This document shows positions 8,856 to 17,020 of a DNA stretch of 64,000 nt, in pieces. How positions within the stretch are numbered: position 1 is the stretch's first letter; each line of letters begins with the position of its first letter. The notes beneath the pieces were generated by a model. The model was given only the letters and a program-made list of their open reading frames with translations. It was not told the DNA's origin and made no database searches. A program made the translations under genes and the position numbers. Source of the DNA: Roseburia zhanii (GTDB lineage Bacteria > Bacillota > Clostridia > Lachnospirales > Lachnospiraceae); NCBI RefSeq assembly GCF_014287635.1, contig NZ_JACOPH010000006.1, positions 62,001 to 126,000 of the forward strand, in the 5' to 3' direction.

Positions 8856-9525
8856 TTTCCCTCTCCAATGCGAAACCGATTCCCTTTGCGGTACGGATCA
8901 CAGCTTTTGAACCTAATTGTTTTAAAATTCTCCGCAGTCTTGAAATATATGTCCAGACCACGTTATTTTCCACATCACTGTCACATCCCCAGACTACTTC
9001 AATAAACTGCCCTGCAGACAACACACATCTTGGATTTATGATCAGCATTTCCATGATCTGGTATTCTTTATTGGCAAGATATACCCACTCACCTTTACAT
9101 CCTAACTGAAATGTCGTTGGTGATAATTCTAAATCTTCAAAAACCAGTTTTGTATCCAGTTCTGTGGTTTTTCTACGCATCATCGCACGCACGCGTGCTA
9201 AAAGTTCTTTCGTTGCAAACGGTTTTGTCAGATAATCGTCTGCTCCGCAGTCTAAACCAAGCACCTTATCCTCAAGTGCCGACTTTGCAGATAAGATCAG
9301 TACCGGCACCTGATTGCCTTTTGCGCGGATCTTTTTTAATACGGAGATACCGTCTAATTTCGGCATCATCACATCTAAGATCACACCATCATAACTGCCA
9401 TTTTCTAAATATTCTAATGCTTCCATTCCATCATAGACTTCATCTACGGAATAATGGTTATATTTTAAAACGGTCACCAATGCTCTCGATAATTCTTTTT
9501 CGTCTTCCGCTAATAACAGCCGCAT
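8848..9525 (-). CDS. OmpR/PhoB-family response regulator
   Basis: 225 residues. The receiver domain has the acidic pocket AEDEKE, phospho-acceptor Asp51 in VILDVMMPKLDG, and Lys in YLTKPFATKE. The C-terminal winged helix ends with the typical VWTYISRLRRIL and VIRTAKGIGFAL. An AGGAGG-like site precedes the ATG. It is the first gene of the kinase/MBOAT run. Upstream lies the intergenic repeat element ending at 9572, so its promoter is squeezed into about 45 bases or lies within the repeat. Confidence 0.93.
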   Translation of the reverse strand: MRLLLAEDEKELSRALVTVLKYNHYSVDEVYDGMEALEYLENGSYDGVILDVMMPKLDGISVLKKIRAKGNQVPVLILSAKSALEDKVLGLDCGADDYLTKPFATKELLARVRAMMRRKTTELDTKLVFEDLELSPTTFQLGCKGEWVYLANKEYQIMEMLIINPRCVLSAGQFIEVVWGCDSDVENNVVWTYISRLRRILKQLGSKAVIRTAKGIGFALEREND

Positions 9526-9571
9526 GTTTTACCTCCTGAGCGTGTCATATATACTTTCGTATCCTTCTTAG

Positions 9572-9757
9572 TAACTATTCAGAACCCCACTCATATATTC
9601 GCAAAACCGCATGATAAATCGTGCTTTACCGCTGCTTTGCAGCTATTTTGCTCATATATGGGGCGGTGGCTCTATTCGAGCCACCTTACGAATCATAAAA
9701 ACTGCTACTTACATGCAAGCATGACGTATCAATTTTTATGATTCTACTGAATAGTTA
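9572..9757 (-). repeat. Intergenic stem-loop element, copy A
   Basis: 186 bp bounded by an inverted repeat, TAACTATTCAG (9572-9582) and CTGAATAGTTA (9747-9757). Inside are two more hairpins: GGTGGCTC/GAGCCACC (9665-9685) and AATCATAAAAA/TTTTTATGATT (9691-9743). Read on the minus strand, its first half matches copy B (16379-16478). Its second half, from ATGAGCAAAATAG on, matches the core of copies D and E (ATGAGCAAAGTA, then a GC hairpin, then TTTGCGAAT). It has no coding sequence. It is likely a MITE or REP-like family member. No more structure was seen between 9758 and 9800. Confidence 0.75.
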
Positions 9758-9805
9758 TCTTTCTTATTATAATATATTTACTTAAATACAACCTAAATTT
9801 TCCTG

Positions 9806-9834
9806 TTGCATTATGCGAACATATGTGCTATTAT
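9806..9834 (+). promoter_or_regulatory. Sigma-A-type promoter of the radical SAM pair
   Basis: TTGCAT (9806-9811), 17 bp, TATTAT (9829-9834). The transcript would start near 9841, leaving a 5' leader of about 75 bases. A LexA-like box fills the spacer and a second covers the start site. Confidence 0.7.
9816..9828. promoter_or_regulatory. LexA/DinR-like SOS box 1
   Basis: CGAACATATGTGC lies wholly between the -35 and -10. It fits the Gram-positive consensus CGAACRNRYGTTYG in its first nine bases and deviates in the last part (GTGC for GTTY). Confidence 0.6.
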
Positions 9835-9840
9835 ATGCCT

Positions 9841-9854
9841 AGAACGTATGTTTG
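9841..9854. promoter_or_regulatory. LexA/DinR-like SOS box 2
   Basis: AGAACGTATGTTTG matches CGAACRNRYGTTYG at all but the first base. It lies on the expected transcription start, a position that would block RNA polymerase. Confidence 0.65.
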
Positions 9855-9917
9855 TAAGTATTTACATGTATTCAAGTTACTGTCTGATCAATACATCTTA
9901 TTAAAAAGGAGTCTGCC

Positions 9918-11270
9918 ATGACCGCTGCTGATAAAACACCTGCACTTTCTGCATCTGCCTATAAGAATATTCCTTCTGTCCACTTCTCTCCTTCCTTAAT
10001 GGAGAAGCTTGCGATCTTAACGGATGCGGCAAAATATGATGTTGCCTGCACGTCAAGCGGTGTCGACCGGCGGGGAGATGGAACCGGTATCGGCAATACG
10101 ATGTCCTGTGGTATCTGCCATACATTTGCTGCCGATGGACGATGTGTTTCCCTGCTTAAGATCTTATTTACCAATGAATGTATCTTTAACTGCTCCTACT
10201 GTCAGAATAACTGTAATTCTGATATTCCGCGTGCAACTTTTACACCGGAGGAGATCTGCACGCTTACGATTGAATTTTACCGCAGGAATTATATTGAGGG
10301 ACTTTTCTTAAGTTCCGGCATCATCATCAGTCCGAATTACACGATGGATCTGATCTACCAGACGCTCTACCGTCTTAGAACAGTATACCGCTTTCAGGGT
10401 TATATCCATGTCAAGGCAATCCCAGGGGCCGATCCGCTTCTGATTGAAAAGACCGGCTATTTAGCTGACCGTATGAGCATTAACCTTGAACTTCCAACCA
10501 GCGATTCCCTGCGTAAACTTGCCCCCTGCAAATCCCGCAATACGATCTTAAAGCCGATGCGGATGATACAAAATGGCATTACGGATAACAAGCAGGAATT
10601 GACAGTCTACCGCAAGGCTCCGAAGTTCGTTCCTGCCGGTCAGAGTACCCAGATGATCATCGGCGCAACCCCCGAAAATGATTTTCAGATCATGAGTGTT
10701 GCAGAAGGACTCTACCGGAATTTTGACTTAAAGCGGGTATTTTATTCTGCTTTTGTAAATGTCAACCATAACTCTGGTCTTCCCGTCTTACCGGGTGGTC
10801 CGCCTCTTCTTCGGGAACACCGTCTCTATCAGGCAGACTGGCTGCTCCGTTACTACCATTTTACCGTAAATGAACTCTTATCGGAAGACCGTCCGAACTT
10901 TAATATCTATTTAGATCCGAAATGTGACTGGGCATTACGGCACTTGGAATATTTTCCGGTAGAAGTTCAGACTGCCGATTATAAGACACTGCTCCGTGTG
11001 CCGGGGATCGGTGCAAAGTCTGCAAGCCGGATCGTAAAAGCCCGCCGGGGCAGCCGCCTGGATTTTCCCGACTTAAAGAAAATGGGCGTGGTTTTAAAAC
11101 GTGCCTTATATTTTCTCACCTGTTCCGGACGTATGATGTACCCGACAAAGTTAGATGAAGACTATATCTGCCGGAATCTGCTCTCCGACCGCACACAGAT
11201 CCCGCAGGATCTGCGGGAGAGTAATTACAAACAGTTATCCCTGTTTGATGATATGTCTATGATCTCCTGA
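9918..11270 (+). CDS. Putative DNA modification/repair radical SAM protein (TIGR03916-like)
   Basis: 450 residues. The radical SAM cluster motif CxxxCxxC is CIFNCSYC (Cys88, 92, 95). Extra cysteines CGIC (64-67) precede it and CQNNC follows. The C-terminal third has a helix-hairpin-helix, LLRVPGIGAKSASRIVKARR, as in DNA glycosylases and other DNA-binding enzymes. This layout and the partner gene match the family often annotated as a radical SAM protein linked to uracil-DNA glycosylase. The reaction is not established to my knowledge. A strong site (AAAGGAG) precedes the ATG. Two SOS-like boxes in its promoter support a role in DNA damage. Confidence 0.85.
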   Translation: MTAADKTPALSASAYKNIPSVHFSPSLMEKLAILTDAAKYDVACTSSGVDRRGDGTGIGNTMSCGICHTFAADGRCVSLLKILFTNECIFNCSYCQNNCNSDIPRATFTPEEICTLTIEFYRRNYIEGLFLSSGIIISPNYTMDLIYQTLYRLRTVYRFQGYIHVKAIPGADPLLIEKTGYLADRMSINLELPTSDSLRKLAPCKSRNTILKPMRMIQNGITDNKQELTVYRKAPKFVPAGQSTQMIIGATPENDFQIMSVAEGLYRNFDLKRVFYSAFVNVNHNSGLPVLPGGPPLLREHRLYQADWLLRYYHFTVNELLSEDRPNFNIYLDPKCDWALRHLEYFPVEVQTADYKTLLRVPGIGAKSASRIVKARRGSRLDFPDLKKMGVVLKRALYFLTCSGRMMYPTKLDEDYICRNLLSDRTQIPQDLRESNYKQLSLFDDMSMIS

Positions 11271-11344
11271 ATCATAGTTCGATATACTAAAAGCCCTCCG
11301 GGTATGAACTAAAGTACATTCTACCAGAAAGGAGCCGCCATATT

Positions 11345-12124
11345 ATGTACATTTTTCAATGCGAAGACAGCATCGACGGTATTTTTACCGGCGTGTATGA
11401 TGCATGGGCAAGCCATTATGGTCACAAACACATACAGCTTAGTTCTGATAACAGTGGCAATCTTATGTTATTTTCAGAATATATACCGGTAATTCCTGAT
11501 AGTGACAAGAGCCGTAAAGTTTCCCGGACAATGATCACTCGTTTAGGAACGGATTTTTACGAAACGATCTGTAAGTGTGCCATGGCAGACAGCCATTGCC
11601 GGAAATTAACGATGGATAAAGCAAATGCGATCTATCAGACGATCGTTATGGCACTTGCACTGCCGGAAGGTGCAAAAGTGTTGGAATATCTGAGTGAACC
11701 CTGCATTTCCTGCATCTTTGAACTCTGCAGACAGACTGCGAATGAAGGTCATCACCTCTTGGAATTTTTACGTTTTTATGAACTTAAAAGCGGAATTTTG
11801 TTTGCACAGATCCATGCGAAGAATGATGTCCTTCCTATTTTAGCCACACACTTTACCGACCGCCTCCCATTAGAGAACTTTATCATCTATGATGCCTCAC
11901 ATCAGATGGCTGCTGTCCATACATCATCGAAAGATTATCTGATCGTCGATGCCAGCACATTAAATTTAGATTTAACAAAAGAATATTCTTCTGAAGAAGA
12001 GGGATTTCGCAAACTCTGGTGTACTTTTTTTGATTCGATCGCCATCGAAGCCCGAAAAAATCCCAAATTACAGAGCCAGAATATTCCCAAACGTTTCTGG
12101 GATGATACAGTCGAACTGAAATAA
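11345..12124 (+). CDS. TIGR03915/DUF4130-type putative DNA repair partner protein
   Basis: 259 residues that fit the family found beside the radical SAM protein above: N-terminal YIFQCEDSIDGIFTGVYDAW and C-terminal RFWDDTVEL, with no metal cluster motif. No enzyme activity is known to me. The gap to the radical SAM gene is 74 bases, with a good AAAGGAG site before the ATG and no terminator, so the two should be co-transcribed from the SOS-type promoter. In other genomes the pair is fused to or next to a uracil-DNA glycosylase (family knowledge). No such gene lies in this window. Confidence 0.82.
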   Translation: MYIFQCEDSIDGIFTGVYDAWASHYGHKHIQLSSDNSGNLMLFSEYIPVIPDSDKSRKVSRTMITRLGTDFYETICKCAMADSHCRKLTMDKANAIYQTIVMALALPEGAKVLEYLSEPCISCIFELCRQTANEGHHLLEFLRFYELKSGILFAQIHAKNDVLPILATHFTDRLPLENFIIYDASHQMAAVHTSSKDYLIVDASTLNLDLTKEYSSEEEGFRKLWCTFFDSIAIEARKNPKLQSQNIPKRFWDDTVELK

Positions 12125-12169
12125 ACAAATCTTATCCGTTTCTTTACTGTTTTTTTTCCTATAGCGTGC

Positions 12170-12204
12170 TATAATGTAGTGGGTTATCTGTAACCCTTTT
12201 TTTT
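12170..12204 (+). terminator. Hairpin with T-run, directly after a -10-like TATAAT
   Basis: GGGTTA-TCTG-TAACCC (12181-12196) followed by eight Ts (12197-12204) is a textbook terminator and ends the repair pair transcript. Five bases before the stem is TATAAT (12170-12175) with only a poor -35. If this is the trkA promoter, the nascent trkA RNA would begin with the terminator hairpin. Confidence 0.75.
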
Positions 12205-12269
12205 AGTAGAACGTAACCTTACAAAATACAATGGTTGCACAAGATTATATCATGCCATGGAGGAAGATT

Positions 12270-13658
12270 ATGTTAAAGGCAAAAAAACCCGGCAGACAGG
12301 GATTAAATATTATTATTGTAGGCTGTGGAAAAGTAGGTTCTACACTGATCGAACAGCTTAGTAAAGAAGGACACGATATTACAATTATTGATAAAAATGC
12401 CCAGAAGGTTCAGGAAATTGCTAATCTTTATGATATCATGGGTGTCGTTGGAAATGGTGCAAGCTACAGTGTACAGATGGAAGGCGGCATTGAAAATGCC
12501 GATCTGATCATCGCTGTTACGAATTCCGACGAATTGAATCTGCTTTGCTGTACAATTGCAAAACAGGTTGCTAACTGTGCTGCGATCGCAAGAGTCCGTA
12601 CACCGGATTACATCAGCGAGATCAGCTACCTGCGTGAACGGTTAGGTCTTGCTATGATCATCAATCCTGAATATGAAGCTTCCAAAGAAGCTGCTCGTAT
12701 TCTCTATCTGCCAACTGCATTAGAAGTCAATTCATTTGCACATGGACAGGCAGAACTGATCAAGTTCAAAGTACCTAATGGTAATACCTTACATGATATG
12801 ACGATCGCCCATTTAGGTAAAAATATCACCTCTGATATTCTGATTTGTGCAATTGAACGTGATGGTCAGGTATATATCCCTTCCGGTAATTTTCTGATCA
12901 AATCGGGGGATATCATTTCCTTTGTTTCCACACGTAAAGACGGTAAGCATTTCCTAGAGAAGATCGGTTTTAAGACACATCAGGTAAAAGATACCATGAT
13001 CATTGGTGGCGGAAAAGCTGCTTACTATCTTGCAAAACAGTTATTGAACATGGGAATCTCCGTAAAGATCATTGAAAATGACAGAAAACGTTGTGAAGAA
13101 TTAAGTATTCTCCTGCCAAAAGCCATTATCATCAATGGTGATGGTACAGATACCGAACTCTTAAAAGAGGAAGGGATCGAATATGCAGAATCTTTCGTTG
13201 CCTTAACAGGCATTGATGAGGAAAATATCCTTCTGACACTCCATGCAAGACAGGTTTCCAATGCGAAAGTGATCACTAAGATCAACCGCATTACCTTCCA
13301 TGACGTGATCAGTAATTTGGATTTAGGAAGCGTTGTCTATCCGCGCTATATCACTTCCGAAGCGATCATTGCCTATGTACGTGCTAAACAGAATTCCATG
13401 GGCAGTAATATTGAAACACTCTATCATATGTTTGACCACAGAGTTGAGGCGATCGAATTTCGTGTAGATGAAGAATCAAAAGTAACCAATATTCCACTTA
13501 TGAACCTTTCTTTGAAAAAAGATCTGCTGATCTCCTTTATCAACCGCAGCGGTTCCATCATTATTCCAAGCGGTCAGGACTGTATTCAGGTCGGTGATAC
13601 CGTGATGATCGTTACAACACATACCGGATTTAACGATATTTTGGATATATTAGAATAA
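12270..13658 (+). CDS. trkA: Trk system potassium uptake regulatory subunit TrkA
   Basis: 462 residues with the duplicated RCK plan. The first Rossmann fold starts at NIIIVGCGKVGSTLIEQL. The second begins at DTMIIGGGKAAYYLAKQL, about 220 residues later, and each is followed by a TrkA-C domain. It binds nucleotide (NAD(H)/ATP in homologues) on the cytoplasmic face and gates TrkH. ATG at 12270 is preferred because GGAGGAAG lies just upstream, over the ATG 13 codons earlier. TrkH follows after 11 bases, forming an operon. The leader between 12205 and 12269 shows no recognisable riboswitch. Confidence 0.93.
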   Translation: MLKAKKPGRQGLNIIIVGCGKVGSTLIEQLSKEGHDITIIDKNAQKVQEIANLYDIMGVVGNGASYSVQMEGGIENADLIIAVTNSDELNLLCCTIAKQVANCAAIARVRTPDYISEISYLRERLGLAMIINPEYEASKEAARILYLPTALEVNSFAHGQAELIKFKVPNGNTLHDMTIAHLGKNITSDILICAIERDGQVYIPSGNFLIKSGDIISFVSTRKDGKHFLEKIGFKTHQVKDTMIIGGGKAAYYLAKQLLNMGISVKIIENDRKRCEELSILLPKAIIINGDGTDTELLKEEGIEYAESFVALTGIDEENILLTLHARQVSNAKVITKINRITFHDVISNLDLGSVVYPRYITSEAIIAYVRAKQNSMGSNIETLYHMFDHRVEAIEFRVDEESKVTNIPLMNLSLKKDLLISFINRSGSIIIPSGQDCIQVGDTVMIVTTHTGFNDILDILE

Positions 13659-13669
13659 CGGAGGATGGC

Positions 13670-15136
13670 ATGAACAGTTCAATTATTCGATATATATTAG
13701 GAAGTGTACTGAAAATAGAGGGTTTATTTTTATTTCTGCCGGCAGGAATTGCCTGCATTTACCATGAACAGGAAGGCTTTTACTATGCAGGGGTTGCAGC
13801 TGCCTGCCTTCTGCTCGGCTTTCTTATGACCAGATGCAAACCGCAAAGCCAGGTATTTTACTTAAAAGAGGGATGTATCACTACTTCCTTAAGCTGGATC
13901 TTACTTAGTATCTTCGGATCCCTGCCTTTTTATTTGAGCGGTGAGATCCCATCATTTACAGATGCTTTATTTGAAACGATCTCCGGTTTTACAACAACCG
14001 GTGCAAGTATCTTAAGTGATGTAGAAGCACTCTCCCACTGTGCCTTATTTTGGCGCAGTTTTACACATTGGATCGGTGGTATGGGGGTTCTTGTCTTTTT
14101 ACTTGCAATCATTCCGTTAAGCGGTGGTTCCCATATCAACCTGATGCGTGCAGAAAGTCCGGGACCTTCTGTCGGGAAACTGGTGCCAAAGATCAAACAT
14201 ACCGCAAGGATCCTTTATATCATCTACTTTATAATGACCGTCCTTGAGATTATTTTTCTGCTTGCCGGAAAAATGCCTTTATTTGATGCTTTCACTACAA
14301 GTTTTGGCACTGCGGGAACCGGTGGATTTGGTATTAAAAATGACAGTTTTATGAGCTATTCCCCCTATCTGCAATGGGTTGTGACAATCTTCATGATTTT
14401 ATTCGGAGTCAACTTTAATGCCTATTATCTGCTGATATTCGGAAGTGTAAAAAGGGCTTTATCTATGGAGGAGGTCCGAGGATATTTTGTGATCATTTTT
14501 GCATCCATTGCCATTATCTTCTTAAATATCTTACAGATGTTTGATAATGCCTCGGATGCTCTGCGGCATGCGTCTTTTCAGGTCGGCTCTATCATAACCA
14601 CAACAGGATTTTCATCTGTGGACTTTAATCTTTGGCCAGAAGCAAGCAGGACGATCCTTGTACTTTTAATGTTTATCGGTGCATGTGCAGGAAGTACCGG
14701 CGGTGGGATCAAAGTTTCCCGTATCATGATCCTGATCAAGACCATTATCAAAGAACTCAACTCTTATCTACACCCTAAGAGCATCAAAAAGATCAAGTTT
14801 GAAGGAAAAGCAGTGGAACATGAAGTTGTCCGGTCGATCAACGTATACTTCATTACCTTTATCATCCTGTTTTCTACATCTGTATTTCTGATCTCCTTTG
14901 AGGGAAAGGATCTGATCACAAACTTTACTGCCGTAGCCGCTACAATCAATAATATCGGTCCGGGACTTGAACTGGCCGGTCCTGCACAGAACTTTGGACA
15001 TTTTTCGATCTTTTCTAAATATGTCCTGATGTTTGATATGCTTGCCGGAAGATTAGAGCTGTTCCCATTACTGATCTTATTCCATCCTGCGGCATGGAAG
15101 GATCTGTTTACAAAGAAATTTATACAAAAACAATAA
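13670..15136 (+). CDS. trkH: Trk potassium uptake membrane subunit TrkH
   Basis: 488 residues, around 10-12 membrane helices, with the repeated pore elements of the superfamily of K+ transporters: SGFTTTGAS, FGTAGTGGFG, ITTTGFSS and NNIGPGLE supply the selectivity-filter glycines. The motif WIGGMGVLVFLLAI is typical of TrkH/KtrB. It moves K+ inward together with the TrkA subunit encoded 11 bases upstream. A strong GGAGG site precedes the ATG. A bidirectional hairpin 78 bases after the stop ends the operon. Confidence 0.94.
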   Translation: MNSSIIRYILGSVLKIEGLFLFLPAGIACIYHEQEGFYYAGVAAACLLLGFLMTRCKPQSQVFYLKEGCITTSLSWILLSIFGSLPFYLSGEIPSFTDALFETISGFTTTGASILSDVEALSHCALFWRSFTHWIGGMGVLVFLLAIIPLSGGSHINLMRAESPGPSVGKLVPKIKHTARILYIIYFIMTVLEIIFLLAGKMPLFDAFTTSFGTAGTGGFGIKNDSFMSYSPYLQWVVTIFMILFGVNFNAYYLLIFGSVKRALSMEEVRGYFVIIFASIAIIFLNILQMFDNASDALRHASFQVGSIITTTGFSSVDFNLWPEASRTILVLLMFIGACAGSTGGGIKVSRIMILIKTIIKELNSYLHPKSIKKIKFEGKAVEHEVVRSINVYFITFIILFSTSVFLISFEGKDLITNFTAVAATINNIGPGLELAGPAQNFGHFSIFSKYVLMFDMLAGRLELFPLLILFHPAAWKDLFTKKFIQKQ

Positions 15137-15213
15137 TACAATTTGCAAATGCAGAATTTTCTGTCTAAAAATCTTTTTACAGAGACTTTCGACACAAATT
15201 TTACTACATAATA

Positions 15214-15265
15214 AACAGCCCGAATAAAGTGGTTGATGATAACCACCACTTTCGGGCTGTTTTTG
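15214..15265. terminator. Bidirectional terminator between trkH and the aldo/keto reductase
   Basis: AACAGCCCGAA...TTCGGGCTGTT encloses a second stem (AGTGGTT with AACCACCACT). It is followed by TTTTT on the plus strand and by a weaker T-rich tract on the minus strand. The 85 bases between it and 15350 hold nothing else obvious. Confidence 0.85.
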
Positions 15266-15350
15266 GATATCTGCCTGTAATATTCAACGGCATCATCGTG
15301 ATATTACTATCATCTATGCCAACGATAAATACATTCTGACTTTACCAACA

Positions 15351-16340
15351 CTATCTGCACGCTTCTTCGATTGCATCTAATTCCTCTTTTGTAAATTTTG
15401 TATTTCCAACAATCTTGACATTTTCTAAGATCTGTGACGGTTTCGATGCTCCGATCAGTACGGATGTTACTTCTCCATCCCGTAAGATCCATGATAATGC
15501 CATCTGTGCCAGGGATTGTCCCCGTCCTTTGGCAATCTCATTTAGCATTCGTATCTGTGTAATACGTTCCGGTGTGACCGCACTTTCTTGTAAGAATCTG
15601 CCATCCTTCCTGATACGGCTGTCTTCCGGGATTCCATGCAGATACTTGTCTGTCAGAAGTCCCTGCGCCAATGGACAGAATGCAATGATACCACAGCCAT
15701 TCCCAGCTGCAAAATGCTTCAGACCATCGGTTTCGATATCACGCTCAAACAGTGAATAGTTTCTTTGATTAATGATAAATGGCGTCCTTAACTCCCTCAA
15801 GATCTCCATTGCCTGTTTTGTCTGCTCTTTATTATAATTCGATATTCCGACATATAATGCTTTTCCGCTTTTTACAATGCCATCTAATGCAAGCATGGTT
15901 TCCTCTAACGGAGTTTTGGGATCTGGTCTGTGATGATAAAAAATATCCACATATTCCAAGCCCATCCGTTTTAAACTCTGGTCTAAACTGGCTACTAAAT
16001 ATTTCTTAGATCCCCAGTTGCCATACGGTCCCGGCCACATATCAAAACCGGCTTTTGTAGAAATGACCAGTTCGTCCCGATATGGTTTCATCACATCTTT
16101 TAAGATCCGTCCAAAGTTTTCTTCTGCTGCACCATAGACCGGTCCGTAATTATTTGCAAGGTCAAAATGTGTGATTCCTGCATCAAATGCTGTCATACAC
16201 ATATTTTTCATATTGTCATAATCAGCATTTGATCCAAAATTATGCCACATTCCCAAAGAAACTTCCGGCAGTTTCAAGCCACTGTTTCCACAACGGTGAT
16301 ACTGCATCTTATCATATCTTGTTTCATCAGCCTGATACAT
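15351..16340 (-). CDS. Aldo/keto reductase, YghZ-like
   Basis: About 329 residues of an (alpha/beta)8 NADPH-dependent reductase. The catalytic tetrad is visible: Asp and Tyr in HFDLANNYGP, Lys in ELVISTKAGFD, and His in DIFYHHRPDP. The opening MQYHRCGNSGLKLPEVSLG and the GWAEN-like layout match the YghZ/L-glyceraldehyde-3-phosphate reductase group. The start at 16340 has CAGGAGG eight bases upstream, and the ATG nine codons earlier has none. It is monocistronic between a terminator and repeat copy B. The physiological substrate (methylglyoxal or other aldehydes) is uncertain. Confidence 0.9.
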   Translation of the reverse strand: MYQADETRYDKMQYHRCGNSGLKLPEVSLGMWHNFGSNADYDNMKNMCMTAFDAGITHFDLANNYGPVYGAAEENFGRILKDVMKPYRDELVISTKAGFDMWPGPYGNWGSKKYLVASLDQSLKRMGLEYVDIFYHHRPDPKTPLEETMLALDGIVKSGKALYVGISNYNKEQTKQAMEILRELRTPFIINQRNYSLFERDIETDGLKHFAAGNGCGIIAFCPLAQGLLTDKYLHGIPEDSRIRKDGRFLQESAVTPERITQIRMLNEIAKGRGQSLAQMALSWILRDGEVTSVLIGASKPSQILENVKIVGNTKFTKEELDAIEEACR

Positions 16341-16378
16341 ATTGTTGCCTCCTGAAATCATCCACATAATATTTTGAA

Positions 16379-16478
16379 TAACTATTCAGTATCATTTAAG
16401 ATCATAAAACTTGATACATCATGTCTGCATATAAAAAGCAGTTTTTATCATTCGCAGGGCAGCTCATGCAGAGCTGCT
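16379..16478 (+). repeat. Intergenic stem-loop element, copy B (truncated)
   Basis: It begins with TAACTATTCAG (16379-16389), the terminal sequence of copy A. It then follows copy A's reverse complement: GATCATAAAA...GATAC.TCATG.CTGCAT...AGCAGTTTTTAT.ATTCG, and ends with the hairpin GCAGCTC-ATGCA-GAGCTGC (16459-16477). The second terminal repeat is missing, and the element abuts the aroK stop codon. Confidence 0.65.
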
Positions 16479-17006
16479 CTATATATTAAGCTGCCGGACT
16501 CCTTCAATGATCTCCCTACAGATCTCCTCTATGGATCTGTCGTCTGTTGCAACGATCAGATCTGCCGCTGCTTCGTATTTTTCCCGGCGTTTTTCCATCA
16601 GTTCACGGATATATTCTACATTCATATGTCCATTTAAAACCGGACGGTCGGTACTGTCCTTGATGCGCTCATAGATTGTCTGCGGTGTTGCCGTCAATAG
16701 TACGATCTTTCCGCTTTCTTTCATATGGGAAATGTTTTCCTGCCGTACCACGATGCCGCCGCCACAGGATACGATCGCCGGTTCATGGTCTTTTAAGCCG
16801 ATCAGTGTCTGTGTTTCGATATCTCTGAAATGATTTTCTCCATATTTCTCAAAAATTTCAGAGATCGGCATCTTCTGGCTCTCAACGATCATCTGATCCA
16901 TTTCTAAGCATTCTCTGTGCAGCATTTCCTTTAATTCTGCGGAAATCGTGCTTTTTCCTGTTCCCATAAATCCGATCAGAAAAATGTGATGTGTGATTGT
17001 TTCCAT
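16479..17006 (-). CDS. aroK: Shikimate kinase
   Basis: 175 residues, the usual length. The P-loop is GFMGTGKST (12-20), the shikimate-binding Asp is in LEMDQMI (Asp37), Arg in HFRDIE, and the glycine-rich SCGGGIV follows. It phosphorylates shikimate at C3 with ATP, step five of the chorismate pathway, in the cytoplasm. The gene starts 14 bases after aroE, so the two are co-transcribed. Its stop codon touches repeat copy B. Confidence 0.95.
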   Translation of the reverse strand: METITHHIFLIGFMGTGKSTISAELKEMLHRECLEMDQMIVESQKMPISEIFEKYGENHFRDIETQTLIGLKDHEPAIVSCGGGIVVRQENISHMKESGKIVLLTATPQTIYERIKDSTDRPVLNGHMNVEYIRELMEKRREKYEAAADLIVATDDRSIEEICREIIEGVRQLNI

Positions 17007-17020
17007 TTACAGAGTCCTCC

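Noticed and set aside
12205..12269. c-di-AMP (ydaO-type) riboswitch before trkA
   Set aside because: The leader is far too short and lacks the conserved segments.
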